Assembly (NCBI RefSeq): GCF_029873635.1
Contig: NC_080423.1
Span: 92,671,691-92,735,690 of the forward strand
From: Malania oleifera
Taxonomy: Eukaryota > Streptophyta > Magnoliopsida > Santalales > Ximeniaceae
Reading direction: 5' to 3'
DNA length: 64,000 nucleotides
Shown here piece by piece: positions 53,680 through 64,000 of the stretch (position 1 is its first letter; the number at the start of each line of letters is the position of its first letter). The position numbers and the translations under genes are program-made. The notes under the pieces were generated by a model. That model was not told the DNA's origin and ran no database searches. It saw nothing but the letters and a program-made list of their open reading frames with translations.

Positions 53680-55639
53680 TGTAACGACCTGAAATTTCAT
53701 ATCATTTAAAAAAAATAGATTAAAAATTACCTTACTTTAATACCCCTGTTGATTACACTCTTAAATTGCGTAATTAGGTGTTTTAGTTCATGCATTACAA
53801 ATTATATTTTTAATTAAATGCCTAATTATGCTTAATATATTAATATCACGCTTCATTCATAATATTTGGGTTTCATTGAGTAATTTATGAATTTTTGGTA
53901 TTTTTTTATTGCATGACAATTATAGGAAGCTAAAATCGGCACCACTTTGTAATATGTACGTAACTTTTTTATTCGAGCTTCGATCAAGAAGATTCAAAAT
54001 GATGTGGAAAGTTGAGGAAATTCTACGACTTTCGGGTTTTGAACTTTGAGAGATACGGGCTTTAGGAGGGTCGAAACTGGGCTTGCTCTTTGGGAAACAG
54101 AAAAAGAAGAAAAGAGGAAACAAAAAAAAGAAAAAAAAATACAACCTACCTTGATTAGACCCGGGCATGCAGCTGAGTCCTCTCCCTTCATGCGTTGGGT
54201 AGGGCTGAACCAAGAGCCCTTAACTTGTTTTTTTTTTTCTCTCTTCTCTCCCAACAACACCCGCTTCCCTCTCCAACTCTCTTTTTCCTTTGCTCTCCCC
54301 TCTCCTCTATCGTCCTTCTCTCCCTTTCTCTTGAACTCTCTTCTCTCTTCTCTCACTCTTCTCTCTCAACTCTCCTCTCCTTTCTCCTTTCTTTTCCCCT
54401 GTCACTCTCAACTCTCCCTCTCTTCCCTTTTCTCCCTCTTCTCTTCCTCTCCCTCATTCCCCTCTCTACTTCCCCATTGATGTGTGTTGCCGTTGCTATT
54501 GCTACAGCCCTAGCCCTGCTGTCCTACTCTACTGCCCAGCCAAGAGCCACTCTGCTGCTCCTCCCCCAACCCGAGAGGTTGTTGAAGAGAAAGACCCCTA
54601 CGGCCTCAGCTTCTCTGCTGCAAATGTTGCTGCTGAAGACCCAAAGGCCCTCTTGTGTGCTGACAAACCCGAATTGTTTGCTGGTGCTACTAGCTATAGT
54701 CGAAACCTCCCTACCTGTTGCTGCATCAAACCCCACAGCCAACTTTGCTCTCTCCCTCTCTTTCACTTTTTTTTTTTTCCTTTCTTTTTTGTTGCTTTAG
54801 TTCTTTTCTCTGTCATTACTTTTAGAGAATGGGAAATTGTTATTTTTTTTTCTTTGGTAAAATTTTATTTAGAGTTTTAATTTTTAAAGTTTGTTTGGGT
54901 GTTATTATTGAAGCTATTTTATTTCTTTCCCTCTTAATTGATATTAGTATTCGATTTAATTTTTGCTTGAGTTAATTTTTATTTGCTTAAGGTTCGATTT
55001 GGTTTCTTGAAAGAAGAAAGAAAAAGAATAAATACAAAAAGAAAAAATATACCTTCTTTAAAATTTAGATTAGTTGTCTTCTTTAAAATTTAAATTTTGT
55101 TGAGTTTGATTTAGTTCAAATTTAATTTTATTAAAGTCTGATTTTTTATCGTGTTTACGATTACTATTTAGTTGTTGAAGTTTTGAATTTTTGTTTAAGT
55201 TATTAATTGCATTAAAAAAATGGTTTTTGTTTAAATTTGTGATTGATTGAGTTTTTTTTTTTAATTGCATGTTTTAATTATGTATTAAAGTTATCGTCTT
55301 TAATTTTTTTCCCGAAATTTCAATGCGTGTTTCAATTCTTGTCTAGCTATTAAACATTGGATTTCTGTTTCTCATTGTTAGAATTAGTTCGTGTTAGGAT
55401 TTAGAATTTAGATTGCACGTTATTTTAATTCGTTAAAGAAATCTCAACAAACTAGAAAACCCGAATCTAAACTATGTTCAGTGACCTTTTTGTTTCGTAT
55501 TTCTAATTGAAATTACGTAAAATTTGAAATTAAACTGCATTCCCTGAGGAAACGATATGACCTTTGGGCTAAATATTACACGACAGAACTCTTATACTTG
55601 GGATAGCTTCCAAGCTGCTCATTTTTCTAGTGAGTCACT
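53680..55639 (+). repeat. Putative LTR of an unidentified gypsy-like element
   Basis: It begins TGTAACGACCTGAAATTTC, a typical gypsy LTR start. It has a long pyrimidine-rich tract (54225-54480) and ends near cacgacagaactcttatac before being cut by another LTR at 55640. No matching second LTR or coding region is in the window, so the call is tentative. Open frames within it (for example 54195-54800) come from the CT-rich tract. Confidence 0.35.
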
Positions 55640-57058
55640 TGTAATAACTACTGGAAAATACCTATGCAGCGAAAAATACAAAACTGTACAACCATATACA
55701 CAATACCAGAATTCAATATCTCCCCAAAATATACATACACAAAAACATAACTCTCCAGTATCATCTATCAGAACTCCTAAAATCTACCCAAAAATACTTT
55801 TCTCCTAAAACCACTTACCCTACAAACAGGGCAGTGCAACCGACCTCCCTATCTCCGAGCCTGATCTGCTCGTCTAGCTAGATCATCTTAAAAATGTTAA
55901 TTTACTGGGATAAAACAACGTTCAGTAAGACGAAATATGCTATTATTAGTGTGTGACAGCCGAGTTTACATAAATAATTTACTGATAAGTAACTGAACTG
56001 AGATATCATGTAAAATATAATACTATATAACTCACACCTATATGGCTTAAAATACAACTATATTATCTAAGTTTTCTATTTATTCATACTGCTAATATTA
56101 TAATATATATGTTGTTATCTTGTAAATATGTATATATATAACTATGAAAACTACCCTGAAAAACTGTATATCATGATTTAACCCCTCATGACAGGGTTGT
56201 GCGGTCCATAGGCAGGACTTAACTCTAGTTGGCCCACCAGGATAAGTCAACTGATACTCCATCAATCCTCAGACCGATCTTACTGCAATCCCTCGAAAGG
56301 ATCGGTACTGGCCTCTTCCTAGTCAAACCAGCCACCTCTACCTAGAATACTGGGGCGCCTGCAATCCCTCCAAGGCACGATTGATGGAAATTCATACACT
56401 ATCTGAGATATATGGTTGCACTATGATCTAAAATAGCTACTGTACTGTGCTCTGTTGACTGAATCTGATTGAAATAATTAATCTGACTAAAATAATTCAT
56501 CAGGGTCTGATACTATATAATACTAATATATAATTATCTTACTATTTCATCATGATTCCAAAATAACCATAACACTGTAAATTTGATATGAAAATATTGT
56601 AATATATTACTGAAATAGCTATAATATCTGATATGTATTATCTGACTAAATAAACTGTAATATTTGAGTGTTATGAATTTGAAATTCTGAAAATCATGGT
56701 GTTGTGTAAATACTGTAAAATATCTATCTGTAAAATATATGTCTGTAAAATATCTATCTATAAAATATCTGTCTGTAAAATATCTTTTTTTATGTAATCT
56801 ATGAAATATCTGTCTGAATATATATATATATACTATAAATCATGATATTCTAAATAAAACTGTATAAATTCTGAACTGTTATGATATTAATTTATGCCAC
56901 ACAACTAAAATAATTAAATATCCTATATCCTGAAATCTGTATTTTCTAAAATAAAGGTAATTTATGAGCTAAATAATAACCCTAAAAATCATATAATGTA
57001 ATACCTGTAACCATCTGAATTTCATATACCAGAATACATATACTTTACTGATAGAAAT

Positions 57059-57224
57059 TGTTAAAACCCAAAAAAAAAAATTAGTGGATTGATTTCATAA
57101 TAAATAAATTATTATTAATTAATTAATTAATCGAATTTAAAAGAAAAAGGAAACAAAAATTTAATTAATTAAAATTTATTTTTATTTTTTAATAATATAT
57201 TTTATTAATATTAATTAAATATAT

Positions 57225-57276
<52 letters not shown>

Positions 57277-59512
57277 AACCACCTGAAGCTAAGCTTCAGG
57301 TGGATTCTATTTTAGATTCAACCCCCCCCCCCCTTATCATCCATTTTCTTCTTCTTCTTCTTCTTCTTCTTCTTCTTTCTTTTCTTCTTCTTTTATTTTA
57401 TTTTTCCTGCAACAGCGCAGGTCCTCTCTCTATCCTCACGTTCTCTCTACCTCTCTCCTCGATTTCGTGACGGATTTTCGCCCGATCGAAAATCCAAAGA
57501 TACCATTGGACTCCATTCGCCGCTGCCGTCATTTCTACCGGAGCGGATCGGTGGTAGGAGCGGCGTATGCGTATTCCTTGGGGTAAGCCATTTTTCCCTT
57601 TTTCTTTAATTTCTTACAAAATATAAGCCCAATTGACGAACGGACACCACCACGAGAATCTAGAGATGATTCTCTACAAGTCTAGTAAGACGAAATTCTC
57701 GTGGGGGTGTCGGGTCAAAACTCCAAATTTGGGGTGCGGCGATTATTAAGGGGCTTATTTTTAATTAATTAGCATTAATTTAGAAATGCTAAAATATTAA
57801 GCATCTATGACTGAAATAGGATTTCTGGAATTTAGGGCCCAGGTGAGCGCCGCGGGGGTAATTTTGGGACCCGCAGGCAAAATTTGAAAAATTAATTAGG
57901 GATGTTAAATAATAGTTTAAATATTAATTTGAGATATATGGAGCCTAGGGAAGGCTAGATGAGTATTATTTTGGAGAAATAAATTAATTAATCTGGGGAA
58001 AAATGTAAATTGCAGGAGTTAAATTTCGGGCTCCAAGGGCGTGAAATTTTGGGTCCTAAGGAATTTCTCAGTAGGCAGGTAAGGGAATAAACTAAAGCAG
58101 TAATTTTTCATACAAATTATTATTGATTATGAGTAAATTTATTTTCAAAAAAAAAAAAACATATGTTATGTTGTGTATTACGAATGAAATGTACGATTGG
58201 GAAAATACTGCTATGATGATTAAAATGTATATGTATGTATGAGATGTAAGGAATTCACGATTTTAGAATATGAAGTATGACTTTTAACAGTATATGTGTG
58301 GCATGAATATTATTTTATGTGAAATGTATTATGATGTGAAAGATTTTACGAACCAAGCATTTATGAAAATATGAGTTATGTTGTGATAAATGATGTATTT
58401 TCAGTATATATATACCTGAAACAATTTTGGCGCGAGGCCATATATTTATGTTATCGGCACGAGGCCGTATTTATGTTATTGGCGCAAGGCCATGTATTTA
58501 TGTTATCGGCACGAGGCCGTATTTATGCTATCGGCACGAGGCCGTATTTATATTATTGGCGCGAGGCCATATTTACTATGATTTTGGCGCGAGGCCATAT
58601 GTTCGGCGCGAGGCCGTATCTATGTTTTCGGCACGAGACCGTAATGATGTTACGTGTGACCATGTATTATATGTTTTCACAACCAGGATGTTAGTTTAGT
58701 TCAGACCAGGAGCTCGGTACCGTAGCTATGGGTTAATTTTGGCACGAGGCCTTATTAGTGCTACCGTCCCACGAGGGGATGGGAGATGGATAGTCGATGT
58801 GGCTTTCAGTAGAGTGTGGACGTCCACCTGGCATTTCGGACCAGGGTGTGGCTGGCTCATCGTACTTACAGACATATTTGATTCGGCAGTGGTGGCCAGC
58901 CATTGTCGGGTCCCGCCTTCGGGCTGCACAACCCGTCATGGGGGGTAATACATGACACCAGCTAGCTATTCATCCTGGGTTTGTTTTCAGTACTACAGTT
59001 ATAACAGATGATTTTATGTATGATATGATTTATTAACAGATGTGAAAATATATGTTTACTTAGTACGATATGATTATGTTTATAGAATTATGAAATGTAC
59101 TGTATACGTACTAATGCATTAAATATTCATGTTGCCACACAGCTGTATTTAGTTTATTTTCCCTTACTGAGAAGTGTCTCACCCCCAAACTTAATTAATT
59201 TTTTTTCAGGAGCTCCTGAGAGACTGGCGAGTCAAGGCCGCCGTTGAGCTAGTGAGATTACCCTGTGAGAAGGGTAAGATTTTGTAAAAGGGTCAGAGTT
59301 ATTTTGTGTTTGACCCTAGAGATATTTGGATGTATGTGAGGATGTATAGAATGCTCTGGTATTATGTTTTATGATTGGATGTTTGAGATTTTATGTTTAC
59401 TGCTGCTAGGTTTTCCGCTGTGTTTGACAGGTGTCCCCGCTACCCACGGGTTCGGGTTGACCATTTAATTTATTATGTGATATTTTATGTTAAGAAATTG
59501 AGGGACGTTACA
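57059..59512 (+). mobile_element. Solo LTR, 2454 bp, TSD GAAAT
   Basis: It begins TGTTAAAACCC and ends GGGACGTTACA, with perfect GAAAT duplications at 57054-57058 and 59513-59517. There is no internal sequence, so it is the product of LTR-LTR recombination. It contains (AT)n at 57231-57274, a hairpin (57279-57303), C9 and CTT runs, the minisatellite at 58427-58650, ggtaccgtagctatg near 58715 and the core actgagaagtgtctcacccc near 59167. A second copy of its 5' part starts at 63477. Confidence 0.94.
58427..58650 (+). repeat. Minisatellite in the solo LTR, unit about 26 bp
   Basis: About eight units of ggcacgaggccgtatttatg with short spacers. Changes such as cacgag/gcgag alternate between units. 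It makes two overlapping open frames (58371-58694, 58427-58699) that are repeat artefacts. Confidence 0.9.
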
Positions 59513-60669
59513 GAAATTCCTAATTTAACTGGCATAGCATATTTCCCTTAGTTGGCTAACTGAACCCGCCTACTGATTCTAACTCACGCCCACGGCATTC
59601 ATAATTTCATATTCCTAAAATTACACATATATATTTCCCTGTCAATCAACTGAATTTTCCAGAATAGTTTCATACTCACATTTCTTGAATTATAAACTAT
59701 TTATCATTTACCTGAGTCCCTGAGGAAAAACACCCACTGAAAACCTAGTCTGCCTGTCGTGTATAGACCAATCCTGAATTATACAAAATCTCAGTTTATC
59801 AATTTAATCTCAGAAATACATTCACATCTAAACTTATACCTTCAATAATGAAATAATCAACTCAAAACACTTAAATAACACCCTTACCTCAGTTTTGGGA
59901 TGGTGCCCCAAAACCCAAAATTGAAATTCTACTCTACCTATGTTGTAGAGAATCTTCCCAGGAACCTCGTGGTGGTTCCTGATTGTTGAAATAAGGTTTA
60001 ACGGAGAGGAATTTGTAGAGAGAAGGGAGAGAGGTTTGTGGGTTCCAGAGAGGAGAGAGAGAGAGAGAGAGTTAGATTTTGTTTCTTAAAATGAGCTCTC
60101 GACTCTTTATAAGCTTCAGCACTGGCTAGAAAATTGTCATTGGTTTTCTATGCTTCTTAGAAAACTGTCGCTGATTTTCTACTAATCGGCTCCAAAATTA
60201 CTATTTTACCTTTACTCGGCCACGGTTAAAACCCAAAATCGTCGCCGGTTTTCTTGCTCCTTTAGAAAATCGTCGCCGATTTTCTCCTGCCTTAGCCAAA
60301 AATCCATTTTTCCATTTTCTTTTATTATTACAATTTTCGGGTCACTACATTCTCCCCTCCTTATAAAATTTCGTCCTCGAAATTTACTATCTGTGCTATA
60401 CACCATCCCCTGAGAAGAAATTGACTACTTATTTAATTAATTACACTCACTTATGGCGGAGGAATACCGTGGTTACATATACGGTTCTAGAAGATTACAA
60501 ATATATACATAAAAGAAAATTCTCCCAAAACCAAAAGCACTACCTATCCTATAACCTAATATACAACTTGTACATACATCATTCTTCTCCACATAAAATA
60601 AAACCAAACTATATAAATTAAATTTACTTTACCTGAATCGCTATTGTTCTTTCTGTCTAATACTGGTCC

Positions 60670-61056
60670 CCACTGAACAGATCTGTGTATCTCTGTCATA
60701 TTCCCTCCTTTAACTCCCACGAGGCCTCTTCCATCGCATGATTTCTCCATAGGACTTTTACTAGTGGAATTCTCTTAGTATGCAACTCTTGTTCTTTTTT
60801 ATCTAAGATCTATACTAGCGTCTCCTTATATGTTAGGGTATCCTTGAGCCCCATCTCTTCATAGCTGATCACATGGGAGGGAACCGGGACGTATTTCCTC
60901 AGCATGGAAACATAGAATACATCATGCATTCTAGATAACGTTGGTGGTAAAACTAGCCTGTAGGCAACTTGACCCACTCTTTCTAGTATCTTGAATAGGC
61001 TAATAAACCTAGGACTCAGCTTACACTTCCTCCCAAATCTCATAGCCCCTCCCAGC
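60670..61056 (-). pseudogene. Integrase C-terminus and chromodomain of gypsy element 4
   Basis: MRFGRKCKLSPRFISLFKIL, RMHDVFYVSMLRKYVPVPSH and SYEEMGLKDTLTYKE are in the frame 60810-61058. The chromodomain follows in the next frame (VLWRNHAMEEASWELKEGI, about 60690-60750). It is truncated on its N-terminal side at 61056 by the adjoining LTR fragment. Confidence 0.85.
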
Positions 61057-62544
61057 ATGAGTATGATTTTATATGAAAATTATGTTATAATGAAATCCTA
61101 CGATTTTCCAGAATAAGCATGTTATAATAAGTTTTTAGGAAAAATTATAAAACAGTACAGGAACTATGGTTTAAAAATATTATGTTAATAGAGCAGAGTC
61201 CCTCCTCGTATACAGGCCAGCATGAAATTATTCTCCTCGTTTACAAGTCAGCATGAGGATGAGTATAGAGTATAGTCCCTCCCCATATACGGGCTAGCAT
61301 GAGATTATTCTCCTCGTATACGTGTCAGTATGAGGATGAGTATAGGGTATAGTCCCTCCTCGTATACGGGTTAGCATAAGATTATTCTCCTCGTATACGG
61401 GTTAGCATGAGGATGAGTATAGAGTATAGTCCCTCCTCGCATACGGGCCAGCATAAGATTATTCTCCTCGTATACGGGTCAGCATGAGGATGAGTATAAA
61501 GTACAGTCCCTCCTTGTATACGAGCTAGCATGATATTATTCTCCTCGTATACAGGTCAGCATGAGGATGAGAATAGAGTATAGTCCCTCCTCGTGTACGG
61601 GCCAACATAAGGTTATCCTTCTCGTATACGAGTCAACATGAGGATGAATATAGTAGAGTCCCTCCTCGTATACAGGCCATCATGAGGTTTTCCTCCTCAT
61701 ACATGGGTCAGCATAAGGATGAGTATGGCAGAGTCCCTCCTTATATACGGGCCAGCATGAGGTTGTATCCCTCTCGTATATTAATTAGCATGAGGATGTG
61801 TATAGCAAATTATTATAGAAATATGATACGACGGTTTTATATAGTATAATGATATGATAGATCTATGCAGTATTATGTTATGGAAAATTATAATAGAATT
61901 ATGTTACGATAATTTTATGCAGTTTTACAATTCAACAGTGTTGTATAGAGTTATGATTATTTATATAGAAATGTGAATCTAAACTAGGTTATGTATACAT
62001 ACAGCAATATGATTTTATACCAAGTTACAGTTATACAGGCATGTATATAGATTCATGAGAATAAATTATTTGGTGAACTAAAATACATTTTGAAATGGAA
62101 ATATGTATTTTCAGATATATGCATATAAGTGTGAGAATAGTATAAATGATATTACAGTAAAAGTGCTTTAATAAATCGTTATATCTTGCTTACTTGACAA
62201 CTCACCTGCCACACACTGATAATAATTTATCTCCACTTACTGAGAGGTGTCTCACCCAATGAAAACTTTAACATTTTATAGATTCACGTTGAGGATAGAA
62301 GTAATCAGAGTAGCACAGTAAAAGCGTAGGCAGGATAGAAGGTCTTACCTAGAATTGTATTATTTTATTATGTCTTTATGATTTTTGAGTGGTAGGAATG
62401 TAATTTGTGATGTCATAGATAATATTATCATATTGAGATGATTTAGTACTCTGGTAATTGATTGTTAAGGTCTTTCGTTGTATAAAATGTTCAGGTCATT
62501 ATAGGTGGTATCAGAGAAATTGAGCAAATTTTCGAGTTGTTACA
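61057..62544 (+). repeat. Gypsy LTR fragment with long minisatellite, plus orientation
   Basis: It lacks a clear TG start (the left edge abuts element 4 at 61056). It holds the 61195-61805 minisatellite and then the shared core ttgccacacactgataataat / actgagaggtgtctcaccca at 62208-62256. It ends near gagttgttaca (62544). A PBS-like tggtatcagag lies at 62506-62516, before that end. Confidence 0.7.
61195..61805 (+). repeat. Minisatellite in LTR fragment, unit about 77 bp, eight units
   Basis: Each unit reads gtccctcctcgtatacgggc ... agcatgaggatgagtatag and is itself an internal dimer of a tcctcgtatacgggtcagcatgag-like half. The last three units are shorter (75, 75, 72). Confidence 0.93.
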
Positions 62545-62618
62545 ACATGCACTTTAAAGATAAATAATTACACTATATGACATAAATAACATCATAGAAA
62601 CATAGAGAAAACAAAGTA

Positions 62619-63476
62619 TGTAACGCCTTGAACCCCTCGTGGGCTCGGGGTGCTACTTTAGAGTGACGCATGTGTACCTGATACCATCTCATAATATATA
62701 ACATGCAGCGGAATAAATAAAACATTCTCCATAATCTATTACCAGAGTTTAACCATCAACATACATCAAGGTCTTTCCATGCTCATATTACATCTCAAAC
62801 TAATAAGTCAACTAATTCGATCCATATGACCATAATACTAGCCCAGCGGCTTACAATATAAACTACGCACATTAGAGTTCTTGCAGACACTCTAAAAAAG
62901 AAACTATACAAGTCTCCACCCCCTGCTTTTGCTAAACTCGATCTCTAGGATTCCCTGAAAAGATATGTTGTATAACAGGGTGAGACACCTCTCAGTAAGG
63001 AAGATTAAGTTAATAACAGTGTGTGGTCAACATGCGTTACAGTGTATACAGAATCATACATCTCTCTTTTAACTGAAAATAGTATGTATACTTATTACTC
63101 ATTTCTCACTGTATAAATCAGTACTGAAAACAATTACATCATTTACATACAGATACGCATAAAAGACTCTCCCTAGAACTAAACGCCATGTATAAACCCC
63201 CGTGGTCAGGGTTGTTTTGCCCAAAGGCTGGACTAAAACCTAGGAGATCAACCCAGACAAGTCACTCCCTGCTAACTACGTCTGCAGGCTTCCACAACTC
63301 GTTTGCGGGTCCAATTGTCTTACCGCTTCCTAGTACGTACTTCCAAGGAAAGTAACACATCTACCTGGGTTAATCGGCTGGACCACCCAACACCACTCTC
63401 GCAGTACAGTGTGGGCACACACGATCAACTGGTGAAACTCTCTCTAGCAATGGTATCATGCTCATAACAATTGGGT
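62619..63476 (-). repeat. Gypsy LTR fragment, minus orientation
   Basis: On the plus strand it starts tgtaacgccttgaacccctcg. It shares gcagcggaataaataaaac and agggtgagacacctctcagt (near 62978) with LTR 1, so it is an LTR of the same broad group read on the minus strand. It is cut at 63477 by the start of another LTR. Confidence 0.7.
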
Positions 63477-64000
63477 TGTAAAAATCAAAAAAAAAAAAAA
63501 AATAGTGGATTGATTTCCAAAAAAAAAAAATTAATTAATTAATTAATCAGATATTTAAAAAAAATAAGAAAAAAAATAATAATTAAAATTTATTTTTTAT
63601 TTTTTAAAATAAAATATATTATTTTTTATATTAATTAAATATATTATTATTATTATTATTATAAATCTAACATCCTGAAAGCTTCTTTGAAGCTTTAGGA
63701 TGAAACTTTTTTTAATAAAAAATTTGTTTCTTCTCCTATAGCCACCCCCCCACCTTTCTTCTTCTTCTTTATCTTCTTTTCTTTTTTCTTTTCTTTTCCT
63801 TCACTTTCCTTGCGCAGCACTGAACTCACTCTCTCTCTCCTCACGTTCTCTCTCTCTTTCTCCTCGATTTCGTGACGGATTTTTGCCCGATTGAAAATCC
63901 GAAGATACCATTAGACTCCATTCGCCGTTGCCGTCATTTCTACTGGAGCAAATTGGTGGTAGGAGCGGCGTAGGCGTATTCCCTAGGGTAAGCCATTTTC
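63477..64000 (+). repeat. Second copy of the solo-LTR family, cut by window end
   Basis: tgtaaaaatcaaaaaa followed by tagtggattgatttcc matches 57059 on. It continues with hairpin (63671-63702), ctcctcgatttcgtgacgga (63860) and ggtaggagcggcgta, like 57450-57570. Whether it is a solo LTR or a full element cannot be seen. Confidence 0.85.

Larger units (their letters stand above)
55640..60349 (-). repeat. 3' LTR of gypsy element 4, interrupted
   Basis: On the plus strand it runs tgtaataactactgg ... gggtcactaca. It shares the core near 55885-55960 and the stretch aactggcatagcatatttccctt near 59530 with LTR 1. It has a 15-bp tandem run ctgtaaaatatct-like at 56703-56790 and U3 dyads on an aaaatcgtcgccgatttt theme at 60128-60285. 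The interruption has a perfect 5-bp duplication of LTR sequence (GAAAT). Confidence 0.88.
55640..61056 (-). mobile_element. Ty3/gypsy element 4 (Tekay/Del-like): 3' LTR plus integrase tail
   Basis: On the minus strand: integrase C-terminus and chromodomain (60670-61056), polypurine tract AAGGAGGGGAGAA (60350-60362), then a 3' LTR 60349 to 55640, interrupted by a solo LTR at 57059-59512. Without that insert the LTR is about 2250 nt, matching LTR 1 in layout. The rest of the element is missing beyond 61056, where another LTR fragment begins. Confidence 0.88.

Noticed and set aside
54046..54880. Three overlapping open frames of 132-201 codons
   Set aside because: They arise from a CT-rich tract inside a putative LTR, are Ser/Leu/Phe low-complexity in all frames, and have no recognisable domain.
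58371..58699. Two open frames of 90 and 107 codons with GARPY/EAV repeats
   Set aside because: Both are readings of the 26-bp minisatellite within a solo LTR.
1..64000. tRNA or rRNA genes
   Set aside because: No cloverleaf-like or rRNA-like stretch was recognised; the tRNA-Met-like matches are primer binding sites of retroelements.

Overview
The window looks like a transposon-dense euchromatic or pericentromeric stretch of a flowering plant, most likely a dicot (inference). It is AT-rich with plant-type introns, and it holds plant lineages of Ty3/gypsy chromoviruses, Ty1/copia, CACTA, hAT, L1-type LINE, SINE and TRIM elements. Only one host protein gene can be read with confidence. It is a thioredoxin h gene of the H9-like, MGxC type on the minus strand, with four coding exons at 25453-25473, 17641-17763, 16088-16210 and 15323-15481. 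These join without frame changes into 141 codons. Its first coding intron (7.7 kb) contains an antisense gypsy fragment, a tandem duplication and a tiny SINE. A splice acceptor just upstream of the start exon shows that at least one further non-coding exon lies beyond 25.5 kb.

Layout. 1-8172: minus-strand Tekay/Del-like gypsy element (3' LTR cut by the window edge), inserted in or abutting a CACTA transposon remnant at 8173-13670. The CACTA remnant carries transposase pieces, nested inverted repeats, about 17 copies of a 185-bp satellite and a classical subterminal-repeat end. 13.7-25.5 kb: thioredoxin gene. 26.9-35.3 kb: decayed gypsy pol sequence split by a copia element (27661-32733, TSD ATATG), with a hAT non-autonomous element (34135-35139, 8-bp TSD) at its right side. 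36.4-43.2 kb: an L1-type LINE split by a chromodomain gypsy of Reina type (36698-41101, TSD ATCAT) and by a TRIM in its 3' UTR (42521-43127, TSD CATCC). 43.3-46.4 kb: unique sequence with a possible promoter/first exon near 44.4-45.0 kb. 46447-50170: internally deleted Tork/TNT1-like copia element. 50.2-53.7 kb: AT-rich intergenic sequence. 53.7-64 kb: a cluster of LTRs in alternating orientation, including a textbook solo LTR (57059-59512, TSD GAAAT) nested in another LTR.

Most reading frames in the window are broken transposon genes. Several lack catalytic residues: RT YIDD changed to IND, protease DSG changed to ELG or DSV, copia YVDD changed to YVND.

The most unusual signal cuts across families. 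Four LTR groups, three gypsy and one copia, carry arrays of short dyads built on a CGTCGACG core about 60-270 nt from the LTR 5' end (U3). The gypsy element at the left edge and the copia element at 46-50 kb share the same 14-bp palindrome. A fifth LTR family keeps a hairpin at the equivalent place although its sequence differs between two copies. A second signal is that three LTRs carry unrelated minisatellites in comparable mid-LTR positions. A third is the 185-bp satellite, whose monomer contains a 12-bp-arm dyad and which appears to lie in an intron of the CACTA transposase.
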